A stretch of DNA of 64,000 nucleotides from Bryobacterales bacterium (lineage in GTDB: Bacteria > Acidobacteriota > Terriglobia > Bryobacterales > Bryobacteraceae), in NCBI GenBank assembly GCA_947446025.1, contig CANFEY010000012.1, forward strand, positions 1 to 64,000, written 5' to 3'. Shown here in pieces: positions 47,428 through 57,312 of this stretch. Under the pieces are notes generated by a model that did no database searches, was not told the DNA's origin, and was given only the letters and a program-made list of their open reading frames with translations. Each line of letters begins with the position of its first letter. Position 1 is the stretch's first letter. Position numbers and translations under genes: made by a program.

Positions 47428-48287
47428 TACTTGCCCCCCAGGGTCTGCCCAGCAAGGCTCAGTTTGAATTCCGCGAAATCCTTAGTGCCCTTGATGTGTT
47501 TGTCCATCCAGGAGGTGAAGGATTCGCGATCCTTGGAAATGTCATCCCACTTCTTGTAGAACGCGTTGTTGCGGGCGTAGTAGCCTTGCGCGTAAGACGG
47601 GAACGCGCCGCCCTTCACTTCGCACACGTGGCCGACAACCCAATAGGGCAGCACCACCGCGTTGGGAGGAGCTTGCAGGTCATCGACAATCTCCTCGACA
47701 GTGACGATGCTGCGTTTGGCGGCGAGTACGGCTTCTTTCTGCACGCCAACCACGCCCCACATCAGGACGTTGCCCTTGCGGTCCGCCTTCTGCGCGTGGA
47801 TCACGGTGACGTCTGGCCTGTGGGCCGGAACCGCGGCCAGCTTTTCGCCGGTGAACGGACAATCGATGAACTTGATGCGACCGTTGTGTTTCGTGAGGTC
47901 CGTGCCGATGTAGCCGCGCAGCAATCCGAAGGGGAGGTTGGCGGCACCGGCGGCATACATAGCGGCCATGCCGGCGTGCGCGTGTTCCTCAACTTCGATG
48001 GGCAGGGGCCAATCCTTTTCGACGGCGTCGCGCAGGCGGTGCAGTGAGCCGACGCCGGGATTGCCGCCCCAGGAGAAGACGATCTTCTTGACGCAGCCGG
48101 AACCGATCAGCATGTCATAGATGACGTCCGGGGTCATGCGGATCACAGTCAGATCCCGTTTGGCCTGCCGCACGATTTCGTGGCCGGCGGCGTAGGGGAT
48201 CAAGTGCGTGAAACCTTCCAGCGCCACGATGTCGCCGTCCCGCACCGCGTCGCGAATCGCGTCTGAGAGTTGAGTGATATGTGCCAA
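47427..48287 (-). CDS. CoA-transferase subunit A
   Basis: DAVRDGDIVALEGFTHLIPYAAGHEIVRQ, IGSGCVKKIVFSWGGNPGVG; TTG start proposed. Confidence 0.87.
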   Translation of the reverse strand: MAHITQLSDAIRDAVRDGDIVALEGFTHLIPYAAGHEIVRQAKRDLTVIRMTPDVIYDMLIGSGCVKKIVFSWGGNPGVGSLHRLRDAVEKDWPLPIEVEEHAHAGMAAMYAAGAANLPFGLLRGYIGTDLTKHNGRIKFIDCPFTGEKLAAVPAHRPDVTVIHAQKADRKGNVLMWGVVGVQKEAVLAAKRSIVTVEEIVDDLQAPPNAVVLPYWVVGHVCEVKGGAFPSYAQGYYARNNAFYKKWDDISKDRESFTSWMDKHIKGTKDFAEFKLSLAGQTLGGK

Positions 48288-48340
48288 GAGACTATTTTGC
48301 CACGCCGGGGGGCAGCGCCGCGCTGCTATAATCGGCCTAC

Positions 48341-49111
48341 ATGGGCCCCGGTTCGCTCTTCGGCAAGCTTCGCAAGATTCTGGAGAAACCACCCGTGCCT
48401 GCGCATCTGCAGCAACAGGGATACGGAGAGGTCCCGTGGTACCGGGGTTTGTTGGACGCGATTCGTCCGCCATCAGTTGTACCCACCGGGCGGACGCCGA
48501 TGAACTCATCGCAACGCCGGATGCTGCTGATCACCGCGGGCATCGTGCTCCCTGCCGCAGCGATATGGGGCGTCATCGACTACGTGGCAGGCGCTCCCGC
48601 CCGCTCGAAGGCGGCGTTTGAAGATGGAATGCGCATCATGGGGACCAATGATTTCGTGGGTGCGGCGAAGCGCTTTTCTGATTCGATTTCCATTCGCGAG
48701 ACGGCCGATGCGTATCTGGAGCGCGGGAACGCGTATGAGAATTTGCAGCAGGGCGACAAGGCACTGGCGGACTGGAGCAAAGCGTTGAACCTGGATCAGG
48801 GCATGGCCGCCGCCTATACGGCGCGGGCCACGCATTACCGTTTGGCCGGGAACTTTGCAAAAGCCATTCCGGATCTGGATCAGTCCATCCAATTGGACCC
48901 ATCAGTGGACGGCTATTTTCAACGCGGCCAGACGTACGCCGCGTTGGGTGACTACAAGAAAGCGGTGGAGGACTACGACCGGTCCATTCTGGAGCGCCGG
49001 GAAGCGCCCTACGTGTATTTGGCGCGGTCGATTGCGAAACGCGCGCTGGGCGATGAAGAGGGTTACCGCCAGGACCAACTGAAGGCCGCTGAATTGCAGA
49101 ACATCCGCTAG
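48341..49111 (+). CDS. TPR-repeat membrane-anchored protein
   Basis: TM followed by TPR units; terminal RALGDEEGYRQDQLKAAELQNIR. Confidence 0.75.
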   Translation: MGPGSLFGKLRKILEKPPVPAHLQQQGYGEVPWYRGLLDAIRPPSVVPTGRTPMNSSQRRMLLITAGIVLPAAAIWGVIDYVAGAPARSKAAFEDGMRIMGTNDFVGAAKRFSDSISIRETADAYLERGNAYENLQQGDKALADWSKALNLDQGMAAAYTARATHYRLAGNFAKAIPDLDQSIQLDPSVDGYFQRGQTYAALGDYKKAVEDYDRSILERREAPYVYLARSIAKRALGDEEGYRQDQLKAAELQNIR

Positions 49112-49129
49112 CGCGGGTTATAATTTGGC

Positions 49130-49807
49130 ATGTCTGCTCCGCTTAGTAAGGCTCCCCCTCCGCCACCCACCGCTGAGCGGCGCGCGCAGAGGCTGAAACA
49201 AAAACGGTTGATCATCAGCTGGGTGGCTGTTTTGCTGGTGGTTGGCCTCTCCTGGGAAGTTTACGACTACTACGCTTCGGCGGCCGCGCGGGCGGAGGAG
49301 CAAGTCAGGGAAGCAGCCAAACTCCTAAGCCCGGGCAACTATGAGCGGGCGGTGCCGCGACTGGACCAGGCCGTGGAAACGGACCCCACGTCGTGGAACG
49401 CTTACTTTCAACGGGGCTTGGCGAAGCAGAACCTTGACAAACTGGACGACGCGCTGGCGGACTTCGACCATGCGTTGGCGCTTAAGCCTGACTTGGTTGA
49501 GGCGCTGACGGCCCGCGCTGAGATCTTGCGTAGGCAGGGGAACCTAAAGCGGGCAATGGAGGAACTTACTAAGGCGCTGGAGTTTAAGGCCGACCTGACG
49601 GCGCACTATAGCAGAGGCTCGATCTACTCGGAATTGGGGCAACATCAGGAGGCGCTCGCCGATTTCACGTGGGTCATCGAGCAATCGCGCGATGCCCCGT
49701 TTGCGTACTTTGCCCGCGCCAAATCCCGGCGCGCGTTGGGGGACGAAGAAGGCGCGGTGGCAGACGAAAAGAAGGGCAATTCGTTCAACCGCGGCGTCGT
49801 GCGCTAA
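49130..49807 (+). CDS. TPR-repeat membrane-anchored protein (paralogue of preceding gene)
   Basis: TM ISWVAVLLVVGLSWEVYDYYAS then TPR units; RALGDEEGAVADEKKGN. Confidence 0.78.
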   Translation: MSAPLSKAPPPPPTAERRAQRLKQKRLIISWVAVLLVVGLSWEVYDYYASAAARAEEQVREAAKLLSPGNYERAVPRLDQAVETDPTSWNAYFQRGLAKQNLDKLDDALADFDHALALKPDLVEALTARAEILRRQGNLKRAMEELTKALEFKADLTAHYSRGSIYSELGQHQEALADFTWVIEQSRDAPFAYFARAKSRRALGDEEGAVADEKKGNSFNRGVVR

Positions 49808-49809
49808 CC

Positions 49810-51378
49810 ATGTTCGTTCCGTTGACGCCGCTCCGCTGTCTGCATCACGCCGCGGCGCTGTACGGGTCGCGCGTAGGGGTGGCGTGCGGACCTCGGGAAT
49901 TCACCTACACGGAATTGAAGCGAAGAGCAGAGCGCCTGGCGACAGGCCTGCGGGACTTGGGCGTTGCGCCCGGGGACCGCGTTGGCTACCTGAGCTTCAA
50001 CAACCACCAGTTGTTTGAGGGCTATTTCGGGGTACCCCAGGCACGCGCGGTATTGATGCCGCTGAACGTGCGCCTTTCCGAGCCCGAGTTGGCGGCGATC
50101 CTACAGCATTCCGGCGCGCGGGTGCTGATCTACGAAGACGAATTCCTGCCGCTGGTGGAACGCTTGCGGCGATCCTGCCCTGCGGTGGCCCACTGGATCA
50201 GCATTGAGCGCGACTATGAATCCGTACTGGCCGCGGGGCGCGAAGAACACGCCGACGTGATGAGCTATGACGAACTGGGGATCGCGGAGTTGTTCTACAC
50301 CAGCGGCTCCACGGGCGTGCCCAAGGGGGTCATGTTATCGCACAGGACGCTCTACCTGCACGCGCTCGATTATGCGCTGCAATACAGGCAGGCAGCGACG
50401 ATGATCGACTTGCACACCATCCCGCTCTATCACGCAAATGGTTGGGGGCGGCCGCAAGCTTCCACCATGCTGGGCACCAAGCAAATCATGGTGCGGCGCT
50501 TCGATCCCGAGCATGTGTTCCAACTGGTGGAGCGGCACAGGGCCACGGACATGTGCCTGGTGCCGACGATGGCGAATGCGCTGGTGAACTCTGGGGCGCG
50601 CGAGCGGTTCGATTTATCCAGCCTGCGCCATATCAACATGGGCGGCGCGGCGAACTCGCCGGAGTTGGTGGCGCGTGTGGAGAGGGCGTTCCCCGGGTGC
50701 GAGTGTTCGAGCGGCTATGGGCTGACCGAGACCTCGCCGGTGATCACGCACACTGAGCAAAAGCTGGCGCTGCGGTTACCTGATGAGGAACGCTACCTGC
50801 GGCAATCGAAGACAGGGTGGCCATTGCCGGGCGTGACGTTGCGCGTGGTGGATGCGGAGATGCGGGACGTGCCGCGCGACGGGGCGACGGTGGGGGAGAT
50901 CGTCGCCATGGGAGACCACGTGATGGACGGCTACTTCGGAGACGCGGCGGCGACGGAAGCTGCCTTCAGCGGACCGTGGCTGCACACCGGCGACATGGCG
51001 GTGTGGGAGGCCGACAACTACATCAACATTGTGGACCGCAAGAAGTTGATCATCGTGTCGGGAGGCGAGAATATCTCTTCGATAGAAGTCGAGAACACGA
51101 TTGCGGCGCATCCGGCGGTGCTGGAGTGCGCAGTGGTGGCGGCTCCCGATGAACGTTGGGGCGAAGTGCCTATGGCGTTTGTCGTCTTGCATCCGGGTGC
51201 GGAACTCACCGCGGAGGCCCTGCTCGGATTCTTGCGCGAGCGGCTGGCGAAATTCAAGCTGCCAAGAATCGTGGAGTTTTGCGAAGAGCCGCTTCCGAAG
51301 ACGGGGACGGGCAAGATTCGCAAGCTGGAATTGCGTGAGCGGTTCTGGGCGGATGAGAAAGCGCGGGTGAAGGGCTGA
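49810..51378 (+). CDS. AMP-dependent acyl-CoA synthetase/ligase
   Basis: LFYTSGSTGVPKGVMLSHRTL, SSGYGLTETSPV, WLHTGDMAVWEADNYINIVDRKKLIIVSGGENISSIEVE. Confidence 0.93.
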   Translation: MFVPLTPLRCLHHAAALYGSRVGVACGPREFTYTELKRRAERLATGLRDLGVAPGDRVGYLSFNNHQLFEGYFGVPQARAVLMPLNVRLSEPELAAILQHSGARVLIYEDEFLPLVERLRRSCPAVAHWISIERDYESVLAAGREEHADVMSYDELGIAELFYTSGSTGVPKGVMLSHRTLYLHALDYALQYRQAATMIDLHTIPLYHANGWGRPQASTMLGTKQIMVRRFDPEHVFQLVERHRATDMCLVPTMANALVNSGARERFDLSSLRHINMGGAANSPELVARVERAFPGCECSSGYGLTETSPVITHTEQKLALRLPDEERYLRQSKTGWPLPGVTLRVVDAEMRDVPRDGATVGEIVAMGDHVMDGYFGDAAATEAAFSGPWLHTGDMAVWEADNYINIVDRKKLIIVSGGENISSIEVENTIAAHPAVLECAVVAAPDERWGEVPMAFVVLHPGAELTAEALLGFLRERLAKFKLPRIVEFCEEPLPKTGTGKIRKLELRERFWADEKARVKG

Positions 51379-52040
51379 TGTTCACGGTACGGATCGCGGT
51401 GGAGCCGGCGGATCAAGACGTGTTGCTGGGGGACTTGTGGGAAGCGGGAACGCTCGGAGTCACCGAAGAAGACGGCTGCGTTGAGGCTTGGTTTGAGACG
51501 AAGGAAGCGGCGTCGCGTTTTGGAACCGCGGTCCCCGCGCCGGAGCGGGATTGGGTGGCGGAGATGAAAGCCTCCTGGCCGGCACTGCTGGTGGGCGAGA
51601 AATTCTTTGTGGTGCCGCCGTGGTGCGACGATCCTACACCGGCGGGGCGGTTTCGTTTGGAGATCAACCCCGGGCAGCAGTGCGGCACGGGACAGCATCC
51701 ATGCACGCAGAAGTGTCTGGCCGCGATGGAGCGCTGCATCCGCCCGGGGGATTCGGTGCTGGACGTGGGCAGCGGCTCGGGCATCCTTTCAATTGCCGCG
51801 AAGTTGCTGGGCGCGGGGAGAGTGGTCGCTTGCGATATCGACCTGGAGACCGCGCGGCCTGTACCGTTCTTTCAGGGCAGCGTGGATGCGGTGCGGTCCG
51901 GTTCATTCGATGTTGTGGTGGCGAACATCAGCGAAGAGGTCATTGGAGAGATGCTGGCGGACTTTGAGCGCGTCGCTCGGGTGCGTATTCTCTCTGGCTT
52001 CCAGGACGACGCCGGCGATTGGACCTGCCAGGTGCGCTAG
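51378..52040 (+). CDS. ribosomal protein L11 methyltransferase-like
   Basis: LEINPGQQCGTGQHPCTQKCLAAMERCI, VLDVGSGSGILSIAAKLLGAGRVVACDID, VVANISEEV; shorter than canonical PrmA. Confidence 0.78.
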   Translation: MFTVRIAVEPADQDVLLGDLWEAGTLGVTEEDGCVEAWFETKEAASRFGTAVPAPERDWVAEMKASWPALLVGEKFFVVPPWCDDPTPAGRFRLEINPGQQCGTGQHPCTQKCLAAMERCIRPGDSVLDVGSGSGILSIAAKLLGAGRVVACDIDLETARPVPFFQGSVDAVRSGSFDVVVANISEEVIGEMLADFERVARVRILSGFQDDAGDWTCQVR

Positions 52041-52873
52041 CCGCGCATTTGCTTGTAGGTCGCGAGGCACTTGGCGGCGGTGTCCAGTGAACTGAAGCGG
52101 CTGCCTTCCTGCTCGATCAGATAGTATTCAACGCCGCCGACGGATTCGGCGGCCTCGAAGATCGCCTTCCACGGCGTGTCACCTTCTCCGAAAAGTGTAC
52201 GGTAGCCGCGATCCGGGCCTTGGCCCGCGCCCCAGTCCTTGCAGTGGACGCTCCTGATGCGACCGGGGTTGGCCTTGATCCACGCGATGGGGTCGGCTCG
52301 GGCTTCGATACACGTGCCTGCGTCGAATTGAAGGATGAAGTCCTTGGGAGTGCTCGCGGCCAGCACGTCCATGGGGCGCTGGCCTTCCACCACGCGCCAC
52401 TCTGTTTGATGATTGTGGAAGCCCGTCGCCATGCCTAGCGGCTTGAGACGTTCGGAGACCGCGGTCATGCGCGCGCCCCATTGCGTCCAACCGTCAATGC
52501 CGGTCATGCGCGGGGCGCTGGCGGCTATCGGGTAGCGCGAACCAATGATCTGATTTAGCTCAATGACCTTTGCAAGATTCGCGTCATCGAAGTAGTTGGC
52601 GTTGTTGTGCGTGGAGTTGCAGCGGATGCCTTCGCCGTCCAGCACGTTGCGGATTTCCTTGGCGTGATCGGTGGTCCAGTTGAAGTAAGGCGCGTAGAAT
52701 TCGACGCTTTCGTAACCCATCTTGGCGACGGCGCGCACGGTGGCGATTTCGTCCTTCATGAGTTCGTCGCGCACGGAGTAGAGTTCCAAGCCCACGGGGA
52801 TTCTTCGGGCTTGCGCCAAGGCAGCGGGTGCCGCGGCTGCCAGAGCGGCGAACGTTCGTCGACTCATTTCCAT
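52037..52873 (-). CDS. sugar phosphate isomerase/epimerase (TIM barrel), exported
   Basis: MSRRTFAALAAAAPAALAQ; VGLELYSVRDELMKD; TGFHNHQTEW; FDAGTCIEA. Confidence 0.85.
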   Translation of the reverse strand: MEMSRRTFAALAAAAPAALAQARRIPVGLELYSVRDELMKDEIATVRAVAKMGYESVEFYAPYFNWTTDHAKEIRNVLDGEGIRCNSTHNNANYFDDANLAKVIELNQIIGSRYPIAASAPRMTGIDGWTQWGARMTAVSERLKPLGMATGFHNHQTEWRVVEGQRPMDVLAASTPKDFILQFDAGTCIEARADPIAWIKANPGRIRSVHCKDWGAGQGPDRGYRTLFGEGDTPWKAIFEAAESVGGVEYYLIEQEGSRFSSLDTAAKCLATYKQMRG

Positions 52874-52909
52874 GCCCCACACGATATCACGGTTTGCGAC
52901 ACTGACAGG

Positions 52910-53938
52910 ATGCAGCATTCTCGGCTTGGGGATTCAGGATTGGTGGTATCAAAGCTCGCGTTCGGGGCGATGACGTTTGGCACGGGGCAAGGGCCGTTCG
53001 CGGCGGTGTCAAAAGTGGACGCGGCGTTAGCGGATCAGATGGTGGGCAGGTGCCTCGATGCGGGCATCAACCACTTCAATTCGGCGGACGGATACACTGG
53101 AGGGCAATCGGAGGAGATGCTCGGAAAAGCGCTGGGAACACGGCGCAAGGATGTCGTGATTTCCACCAAGGTCGGCTTCCGCAGCGCGCCGGCATTGCTT
53201 CATCAAGGTCTCTCGCGGCAACACATTCTTGCGTCCTGTGAAGGGAGCTTGAGGCGGTTGGGCACGGATTACATCGACGTCTACTTGGTGCATCGGGTGG
53301 ATTTGAACACACCGGTGGAGGAGACAGTGGCAGCGCTGGAGTCCTTGGTGCAGCAGGGCAAGGTGCGTTACGTGGGGTTTTCGAACTGGCCTGCGTGGAT
53401 GGCGGCGAAGGCGGTGGGTTTGCAGAAGTCGAGCGGCGCTTCGCAGTTTCGCGCAGCGGAGCTGTATTACTCGCTGGTAGGCCGCGACTTTGAGCATGAC
53501 CTGGAGCCGTTCGTTCACAACGCCGGGATCGGCGTGTTTGTTTGGAGTCCGCTGGCTGGGGGCTTTCTCACCGGCAAGTACACACGCGAAGAACCGCAGG
53601 GTGGCGGCGGGCGGTTGAGCAGCCTGGACATGCTGCCCTATGACCGCGCCAAGGGACACGATGTGGTGGACGCGTTGCGCGAGATGGCGGCTGCGCGCAA
53701 TGCGTTGCCTGCGCAGATCGCGTTGGCGTGGCTGATGGCAAAGCGCACCGTGGCCTCGGTGTTGATCGGCGCGAACAAGATGGCGCAGCTGGACGACAAC
53801 CTTGCGGCGGCGGATGTGAAGCTGACCTCGGAAGAGCTGCAGCGGCTGGACACGTTGACAGCGGTCCCGCTTCCGTATCCGCATTGGTTCACCGAGCGTG
53901 TGCAGGATCAGGCTGTGATGGCGGCGCTGAAGGGGTGA
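52910..53938 (+). CDS. aldo/keto reductase
   Basis: INHFNSADGYTGGQSEEMLGKAL, YIDVYLVHRVD, KVRYVGFSNWPAW. Confidence 0.93.
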   Translation: MQHSRLGDSGLVVSKLAFGAMTFGTGQGPFAAVSKVDAALADQMVGRCLDAGINHFNSADGYTGGQSEEMLGKALGTRRKDVVISTKVGFRSAPALLHQGLSRQHILASCEGSLRRLGTDYIDVYLVHRVDLNTPVEETVAALESLVQQGKVRYVGFSNWPAWMAAKAVGLQKSSGASQFRAAELYYSLVGRDFEHDLEPFVHNAGIGVFVWSPLAGGFLTGKYTREEPQGGGGRLSSLDMLPYDRAKGHDVVDALREMAAARNALPAQIALAWLMAKRTVASVLIGANKMAQLDDNLAAADVKLTSEELQRLDTLTAVPLPYPHWFTERVQDQAVMAALKG

Positions 53939-53987
53939 TGTGCTGAATTTCATTCCAGAGACGTAGCGTGCGGCGGCGGTCCCGCTG

Positions 53988-54932
53988 ATGGTGTTCGCCG
54001 CGGTGTTGGCGGCGGGGTTGTTGTTGCGCCGCTTTCTGACGGCCCGGCTGCGCAAGTGGACGCGCTCGACGGAGACTCGCTTTGATGAGACGCTGCTCGA
54101 ATCCCTGCGCGGGCCGGCGTTGCTGTGGGTGGTGATCCTGGCTATCTACGTGGCCACAGACACTTCGCAGCTGCCGCGCACGGTGACGTTTTGGTCGGAG
54201 CGCGCACTGCTGGTGTTATGGATCGTGTCGCTGACGCTCGCGGCCACTCGTCTGGCGGGGCGATTGGTGCGCGTGTACTTGCCGGTGGGCACGCTGACGG
54301 AATTGCTAGCGAGCTTGACGGTGGGTTCGCTAGGGGCGTTGGCGTTGTTGCAAGTGCTGGGGATCGACATCCGACCGATCCTCGCTGCGTTAGGTGTGGG
54401 CGGGTTGGCAGTCGCGCTGGCGTTGCAGGACACGCTGTCGAATCTGTTCGCTGGATTCTACGTGAGCTTGGCGGGGCAGATCCGCGTGGGAGACTTCATC
54501 CAGTTGGAATCGGGCCAGCGCGGGTATGTGACGGATATCGGCTGGCGGAGTACCACATTGCGCGAGCGGCAGAACAATCTCATCGTGATCCCGAACAACA
54601 AGCTGAGCCAGAGCACGGTGACGAATTTTCATTTACCCGACCGGCGCATGGCGCTGCCGTTGCAAATTGGCGTGGCAGTGGATTCGGACGTGGAAAAGGT
54701 GGAGCGCGTGTTGCTGGATGTGGCACGATCCGCGGAGGTGCCGGGGTTACTGAAGGAGCCTGCGCCGTCGGCGTTGCTGTTGGGGTTCGGCGAACGGTCC
54801 TTAGACTTCACGCTGGTGTGCCAAATCGGGGACTTTGAAGATCAGTTCCGCGTACAGCACGAACTGCGCAAGCGCATCGTCGAACGCTTCCGCAAGGAAG
54901 GCATCTTCATCCCGCGCGCGCCGTCGGCTTAG
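53988..54932 (+). CDS. MscS family mechanosensitive ion channel
   Basis: GVGGLAVALALQDTLSNLFAGFYVSLAGQIRVGDFIQLESGQRGYVTDIGWRSTTLRERQNNLIVIPNNKLSQSTVTNF. Confidence 0.92.
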   Translation: MVFAAVLAAGLLLRRFLTARLRKWTRSTETRFDETLLESLRGPALLWVVILAIYVATDTSQLPRTVTFWSERALLVLWIVSLTLAATRLAGRLVRVYLPVGTLTELLASLTVGSLGALALLQVLGIDIRPILAALGVGGLAVALALQDTLSNLFAGFYVSLAGQIRVGDFIQLESGQRGYVTDIGWRSTTLRERQNNLIVIPNNKLSQSTVTNFHLPDRRMALPLQIGVAVDSDVEKVERVLLDVARSAEVPGLLKEPAPSALLLGFGERSLDFTLVCQIGDFEDQFRVQHELRKRIVERFRKEGIFIPRAPSA

Positions 54933-56215
54933 AGTTTTGCCGGCTTGAAGCCGCCCTTGGAGCGGTCGTAGAGCAAAATCGCGCCGAAGACCACGAGAAG
55001 GATCGCGGGAAGAATTGCCACGGCGCGGAAGGATTCCTGCGCGGCCTGACCTAGGATTGTGTTGAGCGCGTCACCTTCGAGCGCGTTAAAGGCGGCGTCG
55101 CCGCCCGCGAGACGGATCTTCGCGGTGTCATAGATGCTGCCCATTTCCGGCAAGACGAATTGAATCGAGAGTGTTCCCGCCGTGCCCATCAGCCCCATGA
55201 GTAGCGCTCCGCCACGCGGGAAGCGTTCGGATGAGGTGGCGAGCATGGTCGGCCACATGTAGCAGACTCCTGTTCCCCAGAGCGTGGCTGCGAGCAGGCC
55301 GGTGATGGGCGAATCCGCGTAGCTCAGCGCCACCAAGCCGAGCGCTGCCCCCAAGCAGGAAAACCACAAAACACCGATGGGAGATAGCTTGTGTACCAGC
55401 GGTCCTGCGAAATGCCGCATGAGGAACATGAGTCCGCTGACGTACACCAGCAGCAGGATGCCGGGCATGCCTACGGTGCGGCTGAGTGCGAGGTCCACCC
55501 ATTGCCCGGGCGCGAGTTCCGATGCCGCTGTGAGGAACATGGAGCAGAAGAGCACGAGAAACATCGGGTTCAGCAACTCTTTGAACATCGAACCGGTGGA
55601 GAGCCCAGCGGCGGCGCGTTCGGTGGGCGGATACTTCACGCCGAGCGACATGATGAACACAACAATCGCAGGCAGCAGCACAAGACCGAGCTTCATTTGA
55701 AAGCCAAGCTGCATGTCCGACATCGCAACGCCGAGCAAGCCGCCGATGACCAGGCCTCCGGGCCACCAGGCGTGGGCGGAGTTGAGCTTGGCCGTCTTGT
55801 CGCCGGGGTACAGAGATGCGATCAGCGGGTTCATGACGGTTTCCGTGATGCCCCAACCGACGCCTGCGATTGCCGCGCCGATCCACAGCACGTTGTACGC
55901 GCCTTGGCCGGTCGCGATTTCGCCGGCGAATCCCATGAGCAGCATGCCGACGGCGACCAAAACGGGGGCGAGCGGAAGCAACAGACCCATCCCGATGATG
56001 TCGAGCAGCGGACTGCTGATCGCAATGGTGATGGCGAAGGCCAGGAACGGAACACCGAGCACGGTGCCGATCATCTCGGCGGAATGCAGTTTGTCGATGG
56101 GGTCCAGATAGGTGCGCTGCAAGTCCGCGGCGGCGTTGGCGCGCAGGGCGTTGGCGATGCCGGACATGCACAGCGCCATGCTGCTGGTCCAGAACAGACG
56201 GCTCTCGTTGAACAC
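54929..56215 (-). CDS. MFS transporter
   Basis: Polytopic; GTG start overlaps upstream gene stop (TAGTG). Confidence 0.82.
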   Translation of the reverse strand: MFNESRLFWTSSMALCMSGIANALRANAAADLQRTYLDPIDKLHSAEMIGTVLGVPFLAFAITIAISSPLLDIIGMGLLLPLAPVLVAVGMLLMGFAGEIATGQGAYNVLWIGAAIAGVGWGITETVMNPLIASLYPGDKTAKLNSAHAWWPGGLVIGGLLGVAMSDMQLGFQMKLGLVLLPAIVVFIMSLGVKYPPTERAAAGLSTGSMFKELLNPMFLVLFCSMFLTAASELAPGQWVDLALSRTVGMPGILLLVYVSGLMFLMRHFAGPLVHKLSPIGVLWFSCLGAALGLVALSYADSPITGLLAATLWGTGVCYMWPTMLATSSERFPRGGALLMGLMGTAGTLSIQFVLPEMGSIYDTAKIRLAGGDAAFNALEGDALNTILGQAAQESFRAVAILPAILLVVFGAILLYDRSKGGFKPAKL

Positions 56216-57312
56216 TATGCAACCTCGACCCAAGCGTGCGCTTTGTGGCTCGCCAGCTCGGCTTCTAGAATTTTCAACTGGCGCAAGCCGTCGGCGAACT
56301 GCGGGTATTCGGGCGCGACGGTGGGGTCGGCAATGGACGCATAGAAGCGGCGGAAGACTTGCTTGAACGTATCGTCGTAGCCCTCGCTGTGGCCGCCGGG
56401 GAGGTCGGCGTAAGAACGCGCGGCTCCGTGCATCAGCGATGGATCTTTCACGATCGTCTGGTTCGGGGAGTTTCGGTGGCCGATCCACAGTTCGTCGGGG
56501 CGCTCCTGATTCCACGCAACGGACGCTTTCGAGCCGTAGATTTCGATACTCAGGCGATTCTTGCAGCCCGCGGACACTTGGCTGGCGGTGAATGATCCAC
56601 GCGCGCGATCACCCATGCGGAAGATGACGGAGGCGAAGTCTTCGGTGTCGATGGGAATCTCGTCGTAGTCGCTGGGAGCAAGCGTTTTGCCCGCGAAGGT
56701 CTCGACGATGCCCTTGGGGCGCTTGCGGGTCTTGTGGAATGTTTGCAAGTCGGCGCAAACGGAGGTAATGCGCAGGCCGGAGACGTGCTCCGCCATGTCA
56801 CACCAATGCGAGCCGATATCGCCGAGCGCGCGCAAAGCTCCGCCGATGTTGCTTTCAATGCGCCAGTTCCAGTCCGTGTCGTAGAGCAGCCAGTCTTGCG
56901 AGTAGGTGCCTTGCGCGACCAGGATCTCACCGAGTTCGCCGGCCTCGCGCATGCGGCGCATGTGTTGCACCATCGGGTAGTAGCGCAGGTTGTGGCAGGT
57001 CGCGTTGCGCAGCCCGCGGGCGTTGGCTAGCTCGGTGAGCATGGCGGCGTCGGCGGATGAAGTCGCGAGTGGCTTTTCGCACAACACGTGTTTGCCGGCT
57101 TCGAGCGCGGACTTCGCCAGAGGAACGTGAGACGAGTTCGGCGTACAGATGTGGACAGCGGTAACGGTTGGGTCCGCCATCACCGCGCGCACGGCGGCTT
57201 CGTCGCGGCTGGTTACGGAGAGGGCCTCGACGTTGCCAAGGCGGCGGAGTCCTTCAAGGTGCACCCGGCCCATGAAGCCGGTACCGAGAACCGCGGCCCT
57301 CATACCCACCAC
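56215..57312 (-). CDS. Gfo/Idh/MocA family oxidoreductase
   Basis: AAVLGTGFMGRVHLEGLRRLG, VHICTPNSSHVPLAKSALEAGKHVLCEKPLA. Confidence 0.93.
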   Translation of the reverse strand: MVGMRAAVLGTGFMGRVHLEGLRRLGNVEALSVTSRDEAAVRAVMADPTVTAVHICTPNSSHVPLAKSALEAGKHVLCEKPLATSSADAAMLTELANARGLRNATCHNLRYYPMVQHMRRMREAGELGEILVAQGTYSQDWLLYDTDWNWRIESNIGGALRALGDIGSHWCDMAEHVSGLRITSVCADLQTFHKTRKRPKGIVETFAGKTLAPSDYDEIPIDTEDFASVIFRMGDRARGSFTASQVSAGCKNRLSIEIYGSKASVAWNQERPDELWIGHRNSPNQTIVKDPSLMHGAARSYADLPGGHSEGYDDTFKQVFRRFYASIADPTVAPEYPQFADGLRQLKILEAELASHKAHAWVEVA

